A stretch of 64,000 nt of DNA from Motacilla alba alba. Taxonomy: Eukaryota > Chordata > Aves > Passeriformes > Motacillidae. Positions 12,101 through 23,449 of the stretch are shown here, in pieces. Both the position numbers and the translations under genes were made by a program. The stretch covers positions 12,888,894-12,952,893 of the forward strand of contig NC_052028.1 in NCBI RefSeq assembly GCF_015832195.1, read 5' to 3'. A model generated the notes under the pieces. It saw nothing but the letters and a program-made list of their open reading frames with translations. It was not told the origin of the DNA and ran no database searches. How positions within the stretch are numbered: position 1 is the first letter of the stretch; each line of letters begins with the position of its first letter.

Positions 12101-15100
12101 AAACTGTTCCCTTCTGCAAGTGCTGCTTTGTACAGCACTTATCTATGCTCAGTTTTATTTGAGATGGTGCTGCCTGTTTTCCAGTATTTTTGTGGCTTCT
12201 ATTCTGTTTGGCTTACATAAATCTTCACTAAACTGCTTCACGCCTCTCTTCCATAAATACACAGTCTCTGATTTTTTTGGTTAGGGGGAAACAGAAGAGT
12301 AAAAAGGGATATGTCTGACTTGTGTAGGCATAAATATAGATGTACTTTCTATCTCACATCCGAGTGCTGTGGTTCTCAGTCCTTTAATTGCACACTGTAC
12401 TTGAAGAGTAAAGAATGAGAATCCAGAATGTCCCTCTCTAGGTGATAAATCATTTCAGTTTTAGAAACATTTGCCTTGTAATTTGGAGATTGTAAAGCCT
12501 TCATAAAATGCAAAGGGCTCGTTGCAAACAAGCCAAATTGACAGTTTTCCTGAAAAGAGCAATTAAAAGGGAGACAAAAGAGCTGGTTAGTACTTGTGGT
12601 CTTCAATTCTTGCTTCAGCAGCAGGAAAAGAGCCATTGCCCTTATTCTGGTCATTGTAGGTCATTGCATTTTTCCAGATCCTTTTCCCAAACCATCAACG
12701 GGGATTGCTTCTGATTTCCACAGCATAAAACATGTTACATGTTTTCCAGCAACCCTAGTGCTGCACAGCTTCTGTTCACAGGTCTGATGCCAGCCTCTCC
12801 TTGCCCCATGCCAGCAGCATGTTTCTGATTGCCGTTTTGCCACTGGGCTCTGGCAGGTGTGGAGTTTGGGTGCAGCTGCCAAGGGATCCCTTCTGACAGC
12901 ATTTCTACTTGTGATGCTGAAGTTAGTGCTGATTGTGAGCCTGCACTGCTTATTCCAGGCACATCCTCACTCCACTTTCCAGCAGCTCACGTTTGCCCAC
13001 ACTGGAACAGGCTGGGCATTCTGTTGCTCTTTTTTTGGTGGGTTTTTCTTTTTTTTTTTGGTTTTTTTTAGCCAGCACATGCTGCTTAATTCTAAGGCTC
13101 TCAGCTGCAGTACAGGGTGGCTTCTTTCTCCCTGTCTGGTGATGCACACATCAGTTTCAGACCATTGCCTTGAATTTTTTGCCTCTGTGCACCCTTTTCT
13201 TGGTTCAGGCTCCTGAGCAGCCTCCCACCAAGCAGCAGCAGGGAAGTGCTCCCCTCCACTTCCTGAAATGTGATTATTAGAAAGTGCTGTCATTAATCTC
13301 AAGTGCTGCAGACAGTGAGGAGGGGTTCTACTGGTGTGTGGTGTGTGAGAAGGTGCTGTGCAAACACACAGATCCCAGTGCCTCACGGGCTGCCCTAATC
13401 TCTCAGAGAGCACCAAGTCCCCACAGCAGGAGCAGCTGATGCTTCCAGTATACAGGATTACAATTTTCCTGAGTTATTGCCCTTGCTTTCATCCTCTCAG
13501 CTACTTTGTTATAAAGAGAACCCCCCTGACTTATCCTCTGTGCCCTTTTCTTCCCACCTTTCAGTGTGTGCTCACACAACCAGCCAGCTGCTCTCTGTTG
13601 GTCCATCCCATGGTCTTTATTTCTGTTGTCTCTTGCAGAAGCAGCTTTATTTTCAAGGCTTAACTATCCTTTGTGTTTTTTCCCTCTCTTGGGAAGCATT
13701 GGCTCATCATGGTGCAGTCTTTGGAAACCATAAACCTTGTATACCCAGATAATTTGTGTTCACACACCAACTGCAGCATTGTATTGTGTGTTTGAGAGGA
13801 GAGGTTCAGCTGTCTTACCTGACATTGTTTTCTGAAATTGCAGAAAGGGAATTGGATCAGCATAACATTCCCATGTAGAGAATAGGTGGCATATTATCTG
13901 CTGCTTTCACAGCATACTGACTGAATCAAAGGCTCTGGAGTCACTTTATGAATATGGAGTTACAGCTCTCCAGGCTGCTGGGAAGATGGAAGCAATATCA
14001 CCAGTGCTAGTTTATTTCCCTTGTGGAGTTTTTATTATTAGGGTGAGATTGTGGCCTTAGCTAAATCTGCTCAGTGTGCCCGCTGACCTCAGTGTAGCCA
14101 GGTTTTCTCTTAATTCTAGCAGATCTGTCAGCTGCTGGATTCCAAGCCCAAAATGAAGATTGGCAAAATTGTGCCTGAGGAGGAAGAGAAATTTCCTGTT
14201 CTCTCTTGATGAGATCTGATTAGATTATTGTAAGAAGCACTGTCTGCCTGACCAGCTTTAATTCTTGTTCTTACGGCGTAAATGGCTGTTTGAAATCAGG
14301 TGCAAGTTCAGGCTCTGACGTTTTCTGTCATGTCAGCTGAGGAGTGAGGCAAGATGTGTAAAACACCTAGAAGAAACAGGCCTAGAGAAGGCAGTAAGTG
14401 ACAGTCAGTGTTGTGGGGAAGGCGTGAGGTGCTGCCCCACAGCCCAGCACCATTTCAGCTCTCTGACAGCACGGTATTTTTAGCCGTGTACGTTCTGGGG
14501 TGTCATGCCTGGGAACTGTACTCTCGTTTAAAAACAACCAAATATCAGTAACTGAGTTGGAAGCATTCCCTCAGCTAGCACACAGCTATTTTGGGTTTGC
14601 TTCTCTTCCATTTACTCTTTGACAGACCCCTGGATGCGATTCTCTGACCTTTAGCTCTGGCTTTCTAATGCTTTTGTTAGCTGTGTTTTACCAATGCATA
14701 TCACGCTCTTTCCCTCTCCCCTTTCTTCCAGTTGTATAGATAAGGACTGGTAATTGTCTTTATGGAGGTTGTAATGAGTTCTGTCACCACACAAAGCAGC
14801 TCACTAATAAAATAAATCAAAGCAGCAACGAATGAATGGAAAGCATGCCTTTAAAATTAGATTTGTACTGCGGGTGCCATACTGTCACTTGCAGTGTGAG
14901 GCAACGTTAAAAAGACACAGAGGTGGCAAAGTACCTTGAAAGGGTCACTGAGCTCTGCTGGTAGGGATTAGGAAGCCTTCCATTGCCTCCATTGCAGCAT
15001 TCTTTGCAATATTTAAAAGCATGAGCAAGAAAAGAGTAAATCAAATGGATGTTAGGTTTTACTTATTGAGCAACTCGGTTAAGTAGCTTTTCATCACATT

Positions 15101-18100
15101 GCATGTGTTCGTGTGATGTCGTCACCTATGCCTGGAGTCTTGTACCAGCTTGGAGCTCCTGGCCCATCAGTTCTGTCCAGCTTCCCACTCCTGCTGCCTC
15201 TCCAGCTCTGCAGCACAAGCACAGCTCTCTCCTCTCCAGCTGTACCGACTGCAGGGCTCTGCTGCTCAGCTTACACAGGGACATCACGTTCCAGAGAAGT
15301 GGGTTTGTGGTGGCCTGGCTGAAAGCCTTTCCTTAGAGCCAGGGCAGGTGAGGCATCCTGTGGGCAGGCAGCAAGGAGAACAGGCTGGTGTTTGCAGCCA
15401 GGCTTGTGTTACACCAAACTGCAGCTGCTGTGAACCCCTCAGGCTTCTTGCTGCAGGGTGCAGTGCAGGGTGTTGAGGAGTGTGTGCGTCTGTGCGACTG
15501 AGCTCTGGGCTTCTGCTGCTGCTCCTGAAGGTTTTTATGGCTTCCAGGTCTGTTGCAGCTCTTACAGCCTTGCACAAACCATTTCTGTCCTAGAAACACA
15601 AACCATGTCCAAATTCTTGTTTTCTCAGCCTGTTAATTTCCCAGCAGTGAAATCATGCTCTGGCCCTCTGCAGCCAAAAGCACAGTCACTGCAGAATAAA
15701 AACCATTTCTAATTCCATAAGAATCTTCACAAAAGCTGAGTGCTCGTTTCTTTTTCATCTCTTCCACACCAGCCTCTCAGGACACAGCAGGGACAAAAGG
15801 AATGAAATTCTGTAGGAGTGTTTGTCAACTTTCTTCTTGTCTCTCTCACCATAACGACATGTAATTAAGTACCTTGAACTTTAGAAGTTGCCCGTGAAAA
15901 ATATTTCTCTAACTGAGAGCAACCAACCTCCATTAGGTTATGTGCAGTCAGCAAATGACTGTAATTATTAGGGCCAGCAGACAGAGCTGAAACTCCAGAG
16001 GACTTTAGTGTCAGAGCTAATAATTATGCAGCAGCCTTGGCCAAATATTTCTCTTCCGAGCTAAGTATTTAATATTGTCACTGTAGAATATTAATGGAAT
16101 TGCCTGCTATGTGTGAAGCTGTTGACTAAGCTCATTGTACAGTGAACTGCAGTGGCTCAAATTAGCCCCAGTGAACAGGGAGACCAAGAGCACTGCACCA
16201 ACCTGCCCAAAATCCACAGCCTTTGGGGCACTCCCATGGGGTCTGGGGACAAACAGAAGGGCAAAGGCAGTGCCTCCCTTCAGGAATTCAAAAAGTCATT
16301 TCTTTGGCAATCTAAAGGGTACTTTTTCTTTAAGTATTGATTGGATATTTCTGAGAAACACAGAAATATTTCTTAAACCTCATGAGGTAGATTGGCTGGT
16401 ATAGAAAATGTCTCCTTTTGTTGCACTTGGACAAAATTACTACATCCATGCTATAAATAAAGAAGAAAAGAAAGTTGTTGCAGAGTGCTGGCACAAAGTG
16501 CAATCTTCTCAGATGGGGAAGGAAGCTTTTGGGCCCCTCCTAGACAATAACCAAGCATCAAGGTAGTCATCTCCAACTTAGCAGTGTGTCTTAGTGACTT
16601 CCTGAGGGCTTTTTTAAAGCTATTTATGTGTTCATGAGGCAGAGATTTCCACTTAATTGTAAGGCTGCAAAAGCAATGAATGAATGTCAGCAATGAAACC
16701 ATAAAAGAGCAGTGATAACCACGGGGAAAAGTAGCAGTTTCTTCTGATTTCTGGCACTTGGAACAGGCTCATGAATTCCCTGAAGCCTTTTGCATAACAC
16801 ATGACCACCTGTACTAGGGAGATGGCCTCTCTTTTACAGCCTTTTACACAACCCACACCCAGGGTTTTTTATGGCAGCCCAGTTTAACTATTGTGGTTAC
16901 TATTGCTGTAATAACATATATCAGTTTTTAGCAGGGTGTGTGCTGTTTTCTCATTGCTTGGATTTTTTTTCCCTGTTCTTTTCTGTATAGAAGGCTTGAG
17001 AGCACTCTTGCTAAATCAAAGCTTGCTGAATGGCTCTAAGCGGGTTGTTATAGGATTTGGGACTAAGGCAAGGAGGGGAGGGGATTTGGGAAGAGTGTAC
17101 TTTAATGTAAAAATCTGGGTTAAGTTTTTTTATTACTTGGAAGTCTTTTCTTTTTCATTTCCTCCATAAAGCCAAGCCTGAACGTGTTTCTCCACTGTTC
17201 CACAGGTATGGATGTGTGGAGGTCGCATGGAGGACATCCCTTGCTCTAGAGTTGGTCATATCTACAGGAAATATGTTCCATACAAGGTTCCCACAGGAGT
17301 CAGCCTGGCAAGAGTAAGTGGCAGTGGCCTTCCCCACAGCAGGAGTCTGACTGCAACGTGACCGTGCTGCTGTCTGCTCTCACCCCACAATGGGAGGCAA
17401 ATGTAGGGGTTTTGTCTGTAATTTGCACTTGTACAGTGCAAGCTGAGCAGTTTTGCAGTGGTGGATGTGTAGCACAAAGGGAGGAGAGCCCAGGGAGCTG
17501 CAGATGTGTGTATGAACAGCTGCCATGCTCCAGACATCAAGCCACTGCTGGGTGCTGGGCAGGGACTTGGTGATCAGGCGCTGGCCATAAAAACAAGATA
17601 TGGCTTTATTTGTATAATAACTTCAGTCATTTTATAGCTGTGCTCTCTAAGAGCAGCAGGCTTCAGCGTGGTGATTGGTTTTGGTGATTGAAAGACCTCT
17701 CAGCTTCAAGCATCACAGACCACTGAATGGGCAAGCTGTAATTTTCCCCAGTGGAATGTTCCGTGCCATCTTTTTTCTTAATCTAGTGTAGCCCAAAGAA
17801 GAAAGAGCTTTCGTCTATCCTGCTCTGGGTTTCTCTAGCTAATTTTCAAATTGAGGAGGGATTGCATTGCCCTCTGGTGGGAGAAAAACATCCTAGGAGC
17901 AGGAAGGCTGCAAAACTAAAAACCTCAGAGAGGTGCCCTGCCGTTCTGAAATCTTAAAGCTTGCACAGTGTTACAATGCTTTAATGGCAGCACCCCAGTT
18001 ACAGATTTGGATTTATTCCTCAGCCCAGCAATGACCTGTCAGAGCTACAGAGCACTCTCCTGTCTGTGCCATCCCTTCAGGAGGGAACTGTACTTCTTTT

Positions 18101-21100
18101 GATTCGTAGTATTTTGATTTCAAGTATTTGGCTCTTGTGTACTCCCACAGTGCTGCAAGGAGACAGCAGAGAGGTAGGAAAGGCTGTTTCTTGACATCTT
18201 AACAGATACCTTGAGGTAAACACCTGCTCCTGTTGTGTGCAGGTTGCATTTGGGGCAGGATCAGCACACTGCTCACTCTTAGCTTCCTAACTTTTTTGGA
18301 AGTAAATGATCACTGCTGGACTGAGCAGCTTCAGGTGAGGAGTCACAACTGCACGTGGCACATTACCAAAGGGCACCAAGAATGTGCCTGATGTTGCCAG
18401 AGAACAGCCCAAGCTCCAGCACTCTCAAGGGCGCTGTGACAAGCAGGTTGTCTTGAGTGGGTGGTGTTTGTTGCTGTCTTGGAGGTGCACAGAGGATTAA
18501 GCTTTACAGTAATAAATGAAATGTGCTGCTGCCACCAGGTAAAACCCTTTGCTTCTGTTCTGAAGGGTCATTGCCTGAAAGCTCTGTGTTCCTGAGGTAT
18601 CTCAGAGTTTTACCCAAGAAAATGGAAAAATAGTGCTAAGAAGGAGTATTGTGAACTAGAGCTTTTCAGAAGGGAGTACTTCAAACCCCATTCCTAGATG
18701 GATATAAAAGATGCAATAAGAAGGATTTAAGAAAGCAGCTTTTTGTCAGAGACCTTTGAATGTCCTGTGGTATTTACCAGCATCATGCTCTGACTAGTTT
18801 CCTTACGGAAAAAAGAAAACAACTTTTGATTAATGTTGTTTTTCTTAGCCACAAGGAACTAGATATAATGGCCAAGTGCCAGGATTCTGTTTTGACCTCA
18901 ACTGAAAATATCTTTCTAAAAGTCCCTTGGAACTACAGAGTAATAAAAATAATCTTTGTCCTGAAGCTGGAGAGAAAGAGTGGATGTGAATGAAAATCCT
19001 TTCTGAGCAAAAACATGCGAGCTGCTCTGAATGCTAATGGTGGCTTGTGCAGCACTCTCAGGTGGTTTCCCCTCTCTCTCTCTCCCCCACAGAACCTGAA
19101 GAGGGTGGCTGAGGTGTGGATGGATGAGTATGCAGAGTACATTTACCAGCGCAGACCCGAGTACCGGCACCTCTCCGCGGGCGACGTCGCCGCTCAGAAG
19201 GAGCTTCGCAACAACCTCAACTGCAAAAGCTTCAAGTGGTTCATGAGCGAGGTCGCCTGGGACTTGCCAAAGTTCTACCCACCAGTGGAGCCTCCAGCAG
19301 CTGCCTGGGGAGAGGCAAGTTTGTGCTCTGACATCTGCAGCGGGCAGACAGGCTGCAGTTTGGTTTTTTAAGGCCGCCCGTGTGCCTCAGTTGCTGTGAG
19401 TAAGGTGCGAGCGAGTGTTTAAAGATCTGCTTGATGTTTCAAAACCCAAAACTCCTGTACCATTGCACTGGCCTGATCAAAGCAGGCAGTTGGGCAGGCA
19501 GCTGCTTCTATTAGTGCACAGCTTCAACGAGAATAGAGACTTGGCTTGCTCTGCATGTTGTGTATTTAGCAGAAAGCAGAATATGCCAGAGGGAGGATTA
19601 GGGAGAGGCAGCAGCTGAGCAAGAGTGAAATCTTGTCTTTCCAAAGGGCTTCACAACTGTGTTGAGCTACCCCTGTCCTTAGCTTTCCCATGTGAAAGGC
19701 AGGAAAACCACCTGTATTTTTGAAAGTCAACTGTGCTCTGGGAGTAGAATCACCACAGGAGTGAGGCTGTGAATTGTTACACACAACTCTTGTGGCTGAG
19801 TGCTTTGGGTCACTCAAAGAATCACTTGGCAAAGGCGTTGGCAAAAGCAGGTCTAATATAAAGGTGAAAGCATGACAAAAATTATTGGTAAGGTTCACTC
19901 TAGTACTTCCTAGAGGGTTTAAGCACACAGAGAAAAAGCAAACTAAAATCTAAAATCAATTAATCTAAAATTGAAATCAACCTGTGTGAAGACTGGAGAT
20001 GGAAAAGCGCAAGGATAAAAAAGAATAAAGGAGATCCTCTCGTGGAGTCACAAGGTTCAGAGTGGACCCCCTTACTAAACTTAGCTCTGAACTCAACAGT
20101 TTAAGCCTAACAGTTTAACAGCACTTAAACTTAACAGCATTTAATCTGTAGCTTAAGTTAAACAATTCAACAAAAGCTTCATGCAGAATTTACTATAGCA
20201 CAAGAGTAACTCACAAATCTAAAGTACTTAAGAATCCAGAAGAGCAACATTCACTGTACATTTGCTATAGCATATTCACACTGGCACAGACTTAAGAGAG
20301 GAGGTACAAGGTACAGACCTGTGCAAAATGGCACCACCAGACAACCCAGCCCACAGTGGGCTCTGCAGTCCTGTCACTGCTAGGTTTTGCTGTGTGCTGG
20401 GGGTACAGCTGGGTCCCATTTTGAGTTCTGTGCTTTCTTCCAGCTGTTACTGTCCAGCTCAGACTCACAGTTAAGAGAGGAATCTTAAAAACTAGCTTTA
20501 TACAAATACTGCTGCAATTTGAGACTATCTGAGCTTTCTTTCCTGGTAGGTGTAGGAGACTCAGTGATTAATTAACTCTTTCAGATCCGCAATGTGGGAA
20601 CTGGACTGTGTGTGGATACTAAGCATGGAGCCCTGGGATCCCCACTGAGGCTGGAAAACTGTGTGAAGGACAGAGGAGAGGCAGCATGGAACAACGTGCA
20701 GGTAACAACCTGAGAAATCATCAGCCCCTAAATGTGGGCAGGGACAGGTTCCAAGGACCAATGCTGGAGGAAGGCCATTCAGAGCTGTCAGGTGCACCCC
20801 AAGGCTCACATGCTGGTTGTACTTCCGGACAGGATGTGGCTTGTGCTTGTGGCACAGGGGGGTCTGGAGCCTGGCAGACTGTGCAGAGCTTTTACCTCTG
20901 CTTTGAAGTTCTCCGAGTGAACAAAAGAAATGACAAGAAAACAGTGTGCCAAAACAATAAACCAGTAACAAGGCAGCTGTAATATGTAACAAAGTGAATA
21001 TTAACTTCAAAGGTTGTGCTGAAAGAAGTGATAGAGGAGCATCATGCATATTAATGAACCTGCAGGAGCATTCAATAACTGTTCACTATCATCCTCCTGA

Positions 21101-23449
21101 CAGGAGGCAAATGCATTATAAACACCCAACCATTGCTGGAGAGATGAAACCAGCCAGGTTATAGATTCACCCTCTCAACATATGAGGTGCCAGAAACGAC
21201 AGCTTTATTGTAACAGAAGGGAGGAAAATATTAGTTTGTCTAAACTGTAGCAGCTGAGCTGAGAAAGAATCAAGAAAACAATGCCTCTATTACAGAGCCA
21301 TGCATAACTCTTCAGGGAATGGCTTCAGTAGTAGGAGACAGAGGGTTGTTGCATATCAATTTGATGCGTGAAAAATAGAAACAAAACCAATTTACTCAGG
21401 CACAGTCCAAAACTAAGCCTCTGTTGTGTCAGGAGGATCTTGAAAATTAGTTTTGGCTTATGTTTAGGAAGAGAATGCAGTTTGAACTTCTGAGTAGCGT
21501 TGAGCCTAAATGATTGTGGTAATTTCTGTCTCAAGAGGGATTTAAAAGACAGCCAAGAACAAAGTAGTTTCTTTGTGCAAAAGTTTTTGGCCACACTGCT
21601 TCAAATAGCAGCACCCTGATCATTACTTGCCTTCCTGAGTGCCCCGTGAGAGATCTCTGAGGAGAGCTATTCCTCCAGCTGACTCCAGAGGAGCCTCCAG
21701 AACAGCCTTTTCCTCAGGGACTGGAAGGGAGTTGTGCTGGCTGGCAGCCCTGCAGAAGCACATGGGCCAGTGCTGCCCTTTCATCAGGGCACTGCATTGC
21801 CAGGCACAGATGTGCTCAGTTACTGGAGTTAAAACTCTTCCTCTGCTCTGTAGAGTCCCTCCTTCATTTCACCTGAGTGCTGGGAGTTCTTTTCAGGGTC
21901 AGTAGAAGGGAGCATCAGGAAGCAACACCCAAGTGTTTGCCCTTCCTGCACTCCTGTGGGTGGGGTGGGAAGCTGTGGCTCCTGCTCTCTTGTCCCAGGA
22001 GTGTGGGACAGTTTCTCAAGGTGACTGCAGGCTGCCTGTGCAGGCTCTGGTGCTCACTGCCAGCATTAACTCCGAGCTGCTGGAGCTCTCTGACTTTTTT
22101 GCTGGCTGGGAAGGGCTGTAATTGGTCAGCTGCTCACTTAATCCTTGATGTATGTCTGCATTGCAGAGACATCCAGGGCTGCTCTAGTACCCAGGCTGAC
22201 CAGCATGGCTGGCTGCAGCAGCACGATCTTGTTTCACATGCTGTGTGACAGCTGGTACAGAGTGCCCTGGTCAGCAGTCCCTGTCCCCAGAGGCAGGAGG
22301 AGTTTTTCTTCTAGGAGATACTGTCCTTCCCTTGAAGCCATCCCCACCCTGTGGGCACAGGGAACAGCATTGTGCCAGTGAAAGTGTTATACCCAGTACC
22401 AGCCATCGTGAGGGTCCTGTTTGTCCTGACAGGTATTCACCTTCAGCTGGAGAGAGGACATCCGTCCAGGGGATCCTCAGCACACCAAGAAGTTTTGTTT
22501 TGATGCCATTTCCCACAGCAGCCCCGTGACCCTCTATGACTGTCATGGAATGAAGGGGAACCAGCTCTGGAGATACCGAAAAGTGAGTCTGTGTGTGTGG
22601 GTGTATTCTCATCTGAGGTGTCAAATTGCCCGAGGCGCTTACGTTTCCTGAAAATGTCACCACAATGTTTTATTCCTTCTCTTCACGTAGCTGTAATAAG
22701 AGAATCTGCAGGCAGCCTGTTGTCATTGTGCCATTGGTTAAAAAGAGGTGACTCCCCTGTTTCACTGGTTAGAAAGGCGAGGACCCCAGGGCTCCTGAGT
22801 AGAGCACATTCTCTGTGCAGTGTCCCCACAGCTGACAGTGAGGTGGTGCAGCGCCCTTGAGTTTGCAAAGAGGTGTTCTGAGAGTCAGTTTGTTCTGAGC
22901 ACTGCAATGGCTTGCCAAAAGTAGATAAGGATTTATTCATCCTCCTACTAAGCAATGCCATTGTAGGCCACAGGTAAGTAAATTCTTGTCCAAGTGTCCT
23001 AGTCCTTGCAATCTGCTGGCATGGTGCCCCAGAGGGATGCAGCAGGATTCCAGAGAGAGCCCCTGGGAAGCTTTAGAGAGTCCCAGTGCAGGGACTGGGA
23101 TTGGGCTTCATTCTCTTGGAAGGGGTGGGAATGAACCCAGACACTTGTCAACCAGTTAAGTGTGGAACAACTTCAGATACACCCAAGTGACATAATTGGT
23201 TTTTAAGACTTCTTTCTGTTGGTTTGAAAACAACTTTTCTTCTCCACTTATGCAAGCTCACATCAAATTTCTCTCCTCCAGGACAAGACCCTCTACCACC
23301 CAGTCAGCAGCAGCTGTATGGACTGCAGTGAGAGTGATCGAAAGATCTTTATGAATAGCTGCAATCCTTCATCTCCAACACAGCAGTGGATATTTGAACA
23401 CACAAACTCAACCATCTTGGAAAAATTTAACAGAAACCTTGATCTTTAA
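5933..23449 (+). CDS. GALNT10: Polypeptide N-acetylgalactosaminyltransferase 10 (3' portion, eight coding exons)
   Basis: This is the C-terminal part (about 416 residues of a roughly 600-residue family protein) of a Golgi type II membrane GalNAc-transferase, which transfers GalNAc from UDP-GalNAc to Ser/Thr of mucin-type acceptors. Family knowledge says GALNT10 favours already glycosylated peptides. Coding exons are 5933-6118, 7957-8140, 9016-9133, 17206-17313, 19093-19314, 20585-20701, 22433-22582 and 23282-23449. They join in one open frame, and the first base pair completes a codon split with an exon left of the window. Visible in order are the DSH metal-binding motif, the Gal/GalNAc-T motif ([20 protein letters not shown] and WGGEQYE), the CSRVGHIYR segment, and a C-terminal ricin-type lectin domain. 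Stretches such as [20 protein letters not shown] and SCMDCSES match GALNT10 rather than GALNT7, the paralog in the sister block. The cytoplasmic tail, membrane anchor and stem are outside the window. All introns are GT-AG except the fifth, which is GC-AG. Confidence 0.96.
6119..7956 (+). other. GALNT10: GALNT10 intron with LTR-like insert near its 5' end
   Basis: Donor gtgagt and acceptor ttcag define this intron. Its first 400 bases contain the repeat-like segment listed separately. The rest (about 6,510-7,956) shows nothing recognisable. Confidence 0.9.
6150..6501 (-). mobile_element. Possible decayed LTR fragment
   Basis: About 350 bp of A-rich sequence differs from its surroundings and is bounded by the 9-base direct repeat aggtgaaat (6141-6149 and 6502-6510). 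Read on the minus strand it contains ATTAAA (6198-6193) followed by a pyrimidine- and G-rich stretch, which resembles an LTR polyadenylation region. No internal retroviral coding sequence is present. The family cannot be named without a repeat library, and chance repeats remain possible. Confidence 0.3.
7957..8140 (+). CDS. GALNT10: GALNT10 exon, middle of catalytic domain
   Basis: This exon encodes [19 protein letters not shown] through PSDPFE. Acceptor ttcag ends at 7956 and donor gtaagt starts at 8141. The 184 bp exon begins with two bases of the split Asp codon and ends with two bases of a Glu codon completed at 9016. The segment [18 protein letters not shown] is typical of the GALNT10 catalytic region. 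Confidence 0.95.
8141..9015 (+). other. GALNT10: GALNT10 intron
   Basis: A short intron between donor gtaagt and acceptor ttaag. I see no repeat, RNA gene or regulatory motif that stands out. Confidence 0.9.
9016..9133 (+). CDS. GALNT10: GALNT10 exon with Gal/GalNAc-T motif
   Basis: This exon encodes [17 protein letters not shown] through EISFK and holds the family signature ([20 protein letters not shown]) that contacts donor and acceptor sugar. Acceptor ttaag ends at 9015 and donor gtgagc starts at 9134. After the first base completes Glu, it has 39 whole codons and ends in phase 0. Confidence 0.95.
9134..17205 (+). other. GALNT10: Large GALNT10 intron
   Basis: An 8.07 kb intron bounded by gtgagc and cacag. 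It contains only short unrelated open frames, T-rich tracts (for example near 13,030-13,070) and no recognisable CR1 or LTR. The segment about 9,300-9,990 is richer in GC than the rest and ends in attaaa near 9,943; it may be an old repeat, but I cannot support that. Confidence 0.85.
17206..17313 (+). CDS. GALNT10: GALNT10 exon, end of catalytic domain
   Basis: This 36-codon exon encodes [18 protein letters not shown] through VSLAR, between acceptor cacag and donor gtaagt. The His of VGHIYR is the third metal ligand in the GalNAc-transferase family. It lies after an 8 kb intron, the longest in the window. Confidence 0.95.
17314..19092 (+). other. GALNT10: GALNT10 intron
   Basis: Intron between gtaagt and cccacag, with a CT-rich tract (about 19,070-19,090) as its polypyrimidine tract. 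Nothing else is recognisable. Confidence 0.9.
19093..19314 (+). CDS. GALNT10: GALNT10 exon joining catalytic and lectin domains
   Basis: This 74-codon exon encodes [18 protein letters not shown] through PPAAAWGE. It holds the CKSFKWFM segment at the catalytic end and the linker to the lectin domain. Acceptor cccacag ends at 19092. The donor is gcaagt, not gt: stopping at Glu-Gly-Glu codon GAG (19312-19314) is the only end that keeps frame with the next exon, which begins ATC CGC (Ile-Arg). Confidence 0.93.
19315..20584 (+). other. GALNT10: GALNT10 GC-AG intron
   Basis: The 5' end is GAG|gcaagt, and the 3' end is an ordinary tttcag. Except for C at position 2 the donor matches the consensus (AG|gcaagt), as is usual for the minor GC-AG class handled by the U2 spliceosome. 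Most of the intron is the A-rich repeat-like block listed separately. Confidence 0.88.
19800..20520 (-). mobile_element. Possible antisense LTR-retroelement remnant
   Basis: A block of about 700 bp differs in texture from neighbouring introns. It is A-rich, with internal short repeats (taacagca-cttaa-type units at about 20,090-20,145 and ctaaaat units at about 19,945-19,975), followed by a more GC-rich part. It resembles antisense avian ERV LTR sequence by general look only. There are no clear ends or target-site duplication. Treat it as a candidate for repeat masking. Confidence 0.25.
20585..20701 (+). CDS. GALNT10: GALNT10 exon, first lectin repeat
   Basis: This 39-codon exon encodes [18 protein letters not shown] through AAWNNVQ, the start of the ricin B-type lectin domain, including the CVDT motif in place of the classic CLD. 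The lectin domain binds GalNAc already placed on the substrate. Acceptor tttcag ends at 20584 and donor gtaaca starts at 20702. Confidence 0.94.
20702..22432 (+). other. GALNT10: GALNT10 intron
   Basis: Intron between gtaaca and gacag. A short AT-rich segment at about 21,035-21,060 carries an octamer-like catgcatattaatg. No repeat or second gene is visible. Confidence 0.88.
22433..22582 (+). CDS. GALNT10: GALNT10 exon, second lectin repeat
   Basis: This 50-codon exon encodes [20 protein letters not shown] through NQLWRYRK. The QLW of NQLW is one of the QxW motifs of the trefoil lectin fold. Acceptor gacag ends at 22432 and donor gtgagt starts at 22583. Confidence 0.95.
22583..23281 (+). other. 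GALNT10: Last GALNT10 intron
   Basis: A 699 bp intron between gtgagt and ctccag. Nothing is recognisable inside. Confidence 0.9.
23282..23449 (+). CDS. GALNT10: GALNT10 terminal coding exon with stop
   Basis: This exon encodes [18 protein letters not shown] through EKFNRNLDL and a TAA stop at 23447-23449. QQWIF is the last QxW motif, closing the third lectin repeat. Acceptor ctccag ends at 23281. AT-rich 3'UTR follows directly. Confidence 0.95.
   Translation, partial: DKTLYHPVSSSCMDCSESDRKIFMNSCNPSSPTQQWIFEHTNSTILEKFNRNLDL

Noticed and set aside
5933..23449. Assignment as GALNT7
   Set aside because: Considered because of the sister block, but the [20 protein letters not shown] and DKTLYHPVS segments fit GALNT10, and GALNT7 has different sequence at DSH and the lectin domain.
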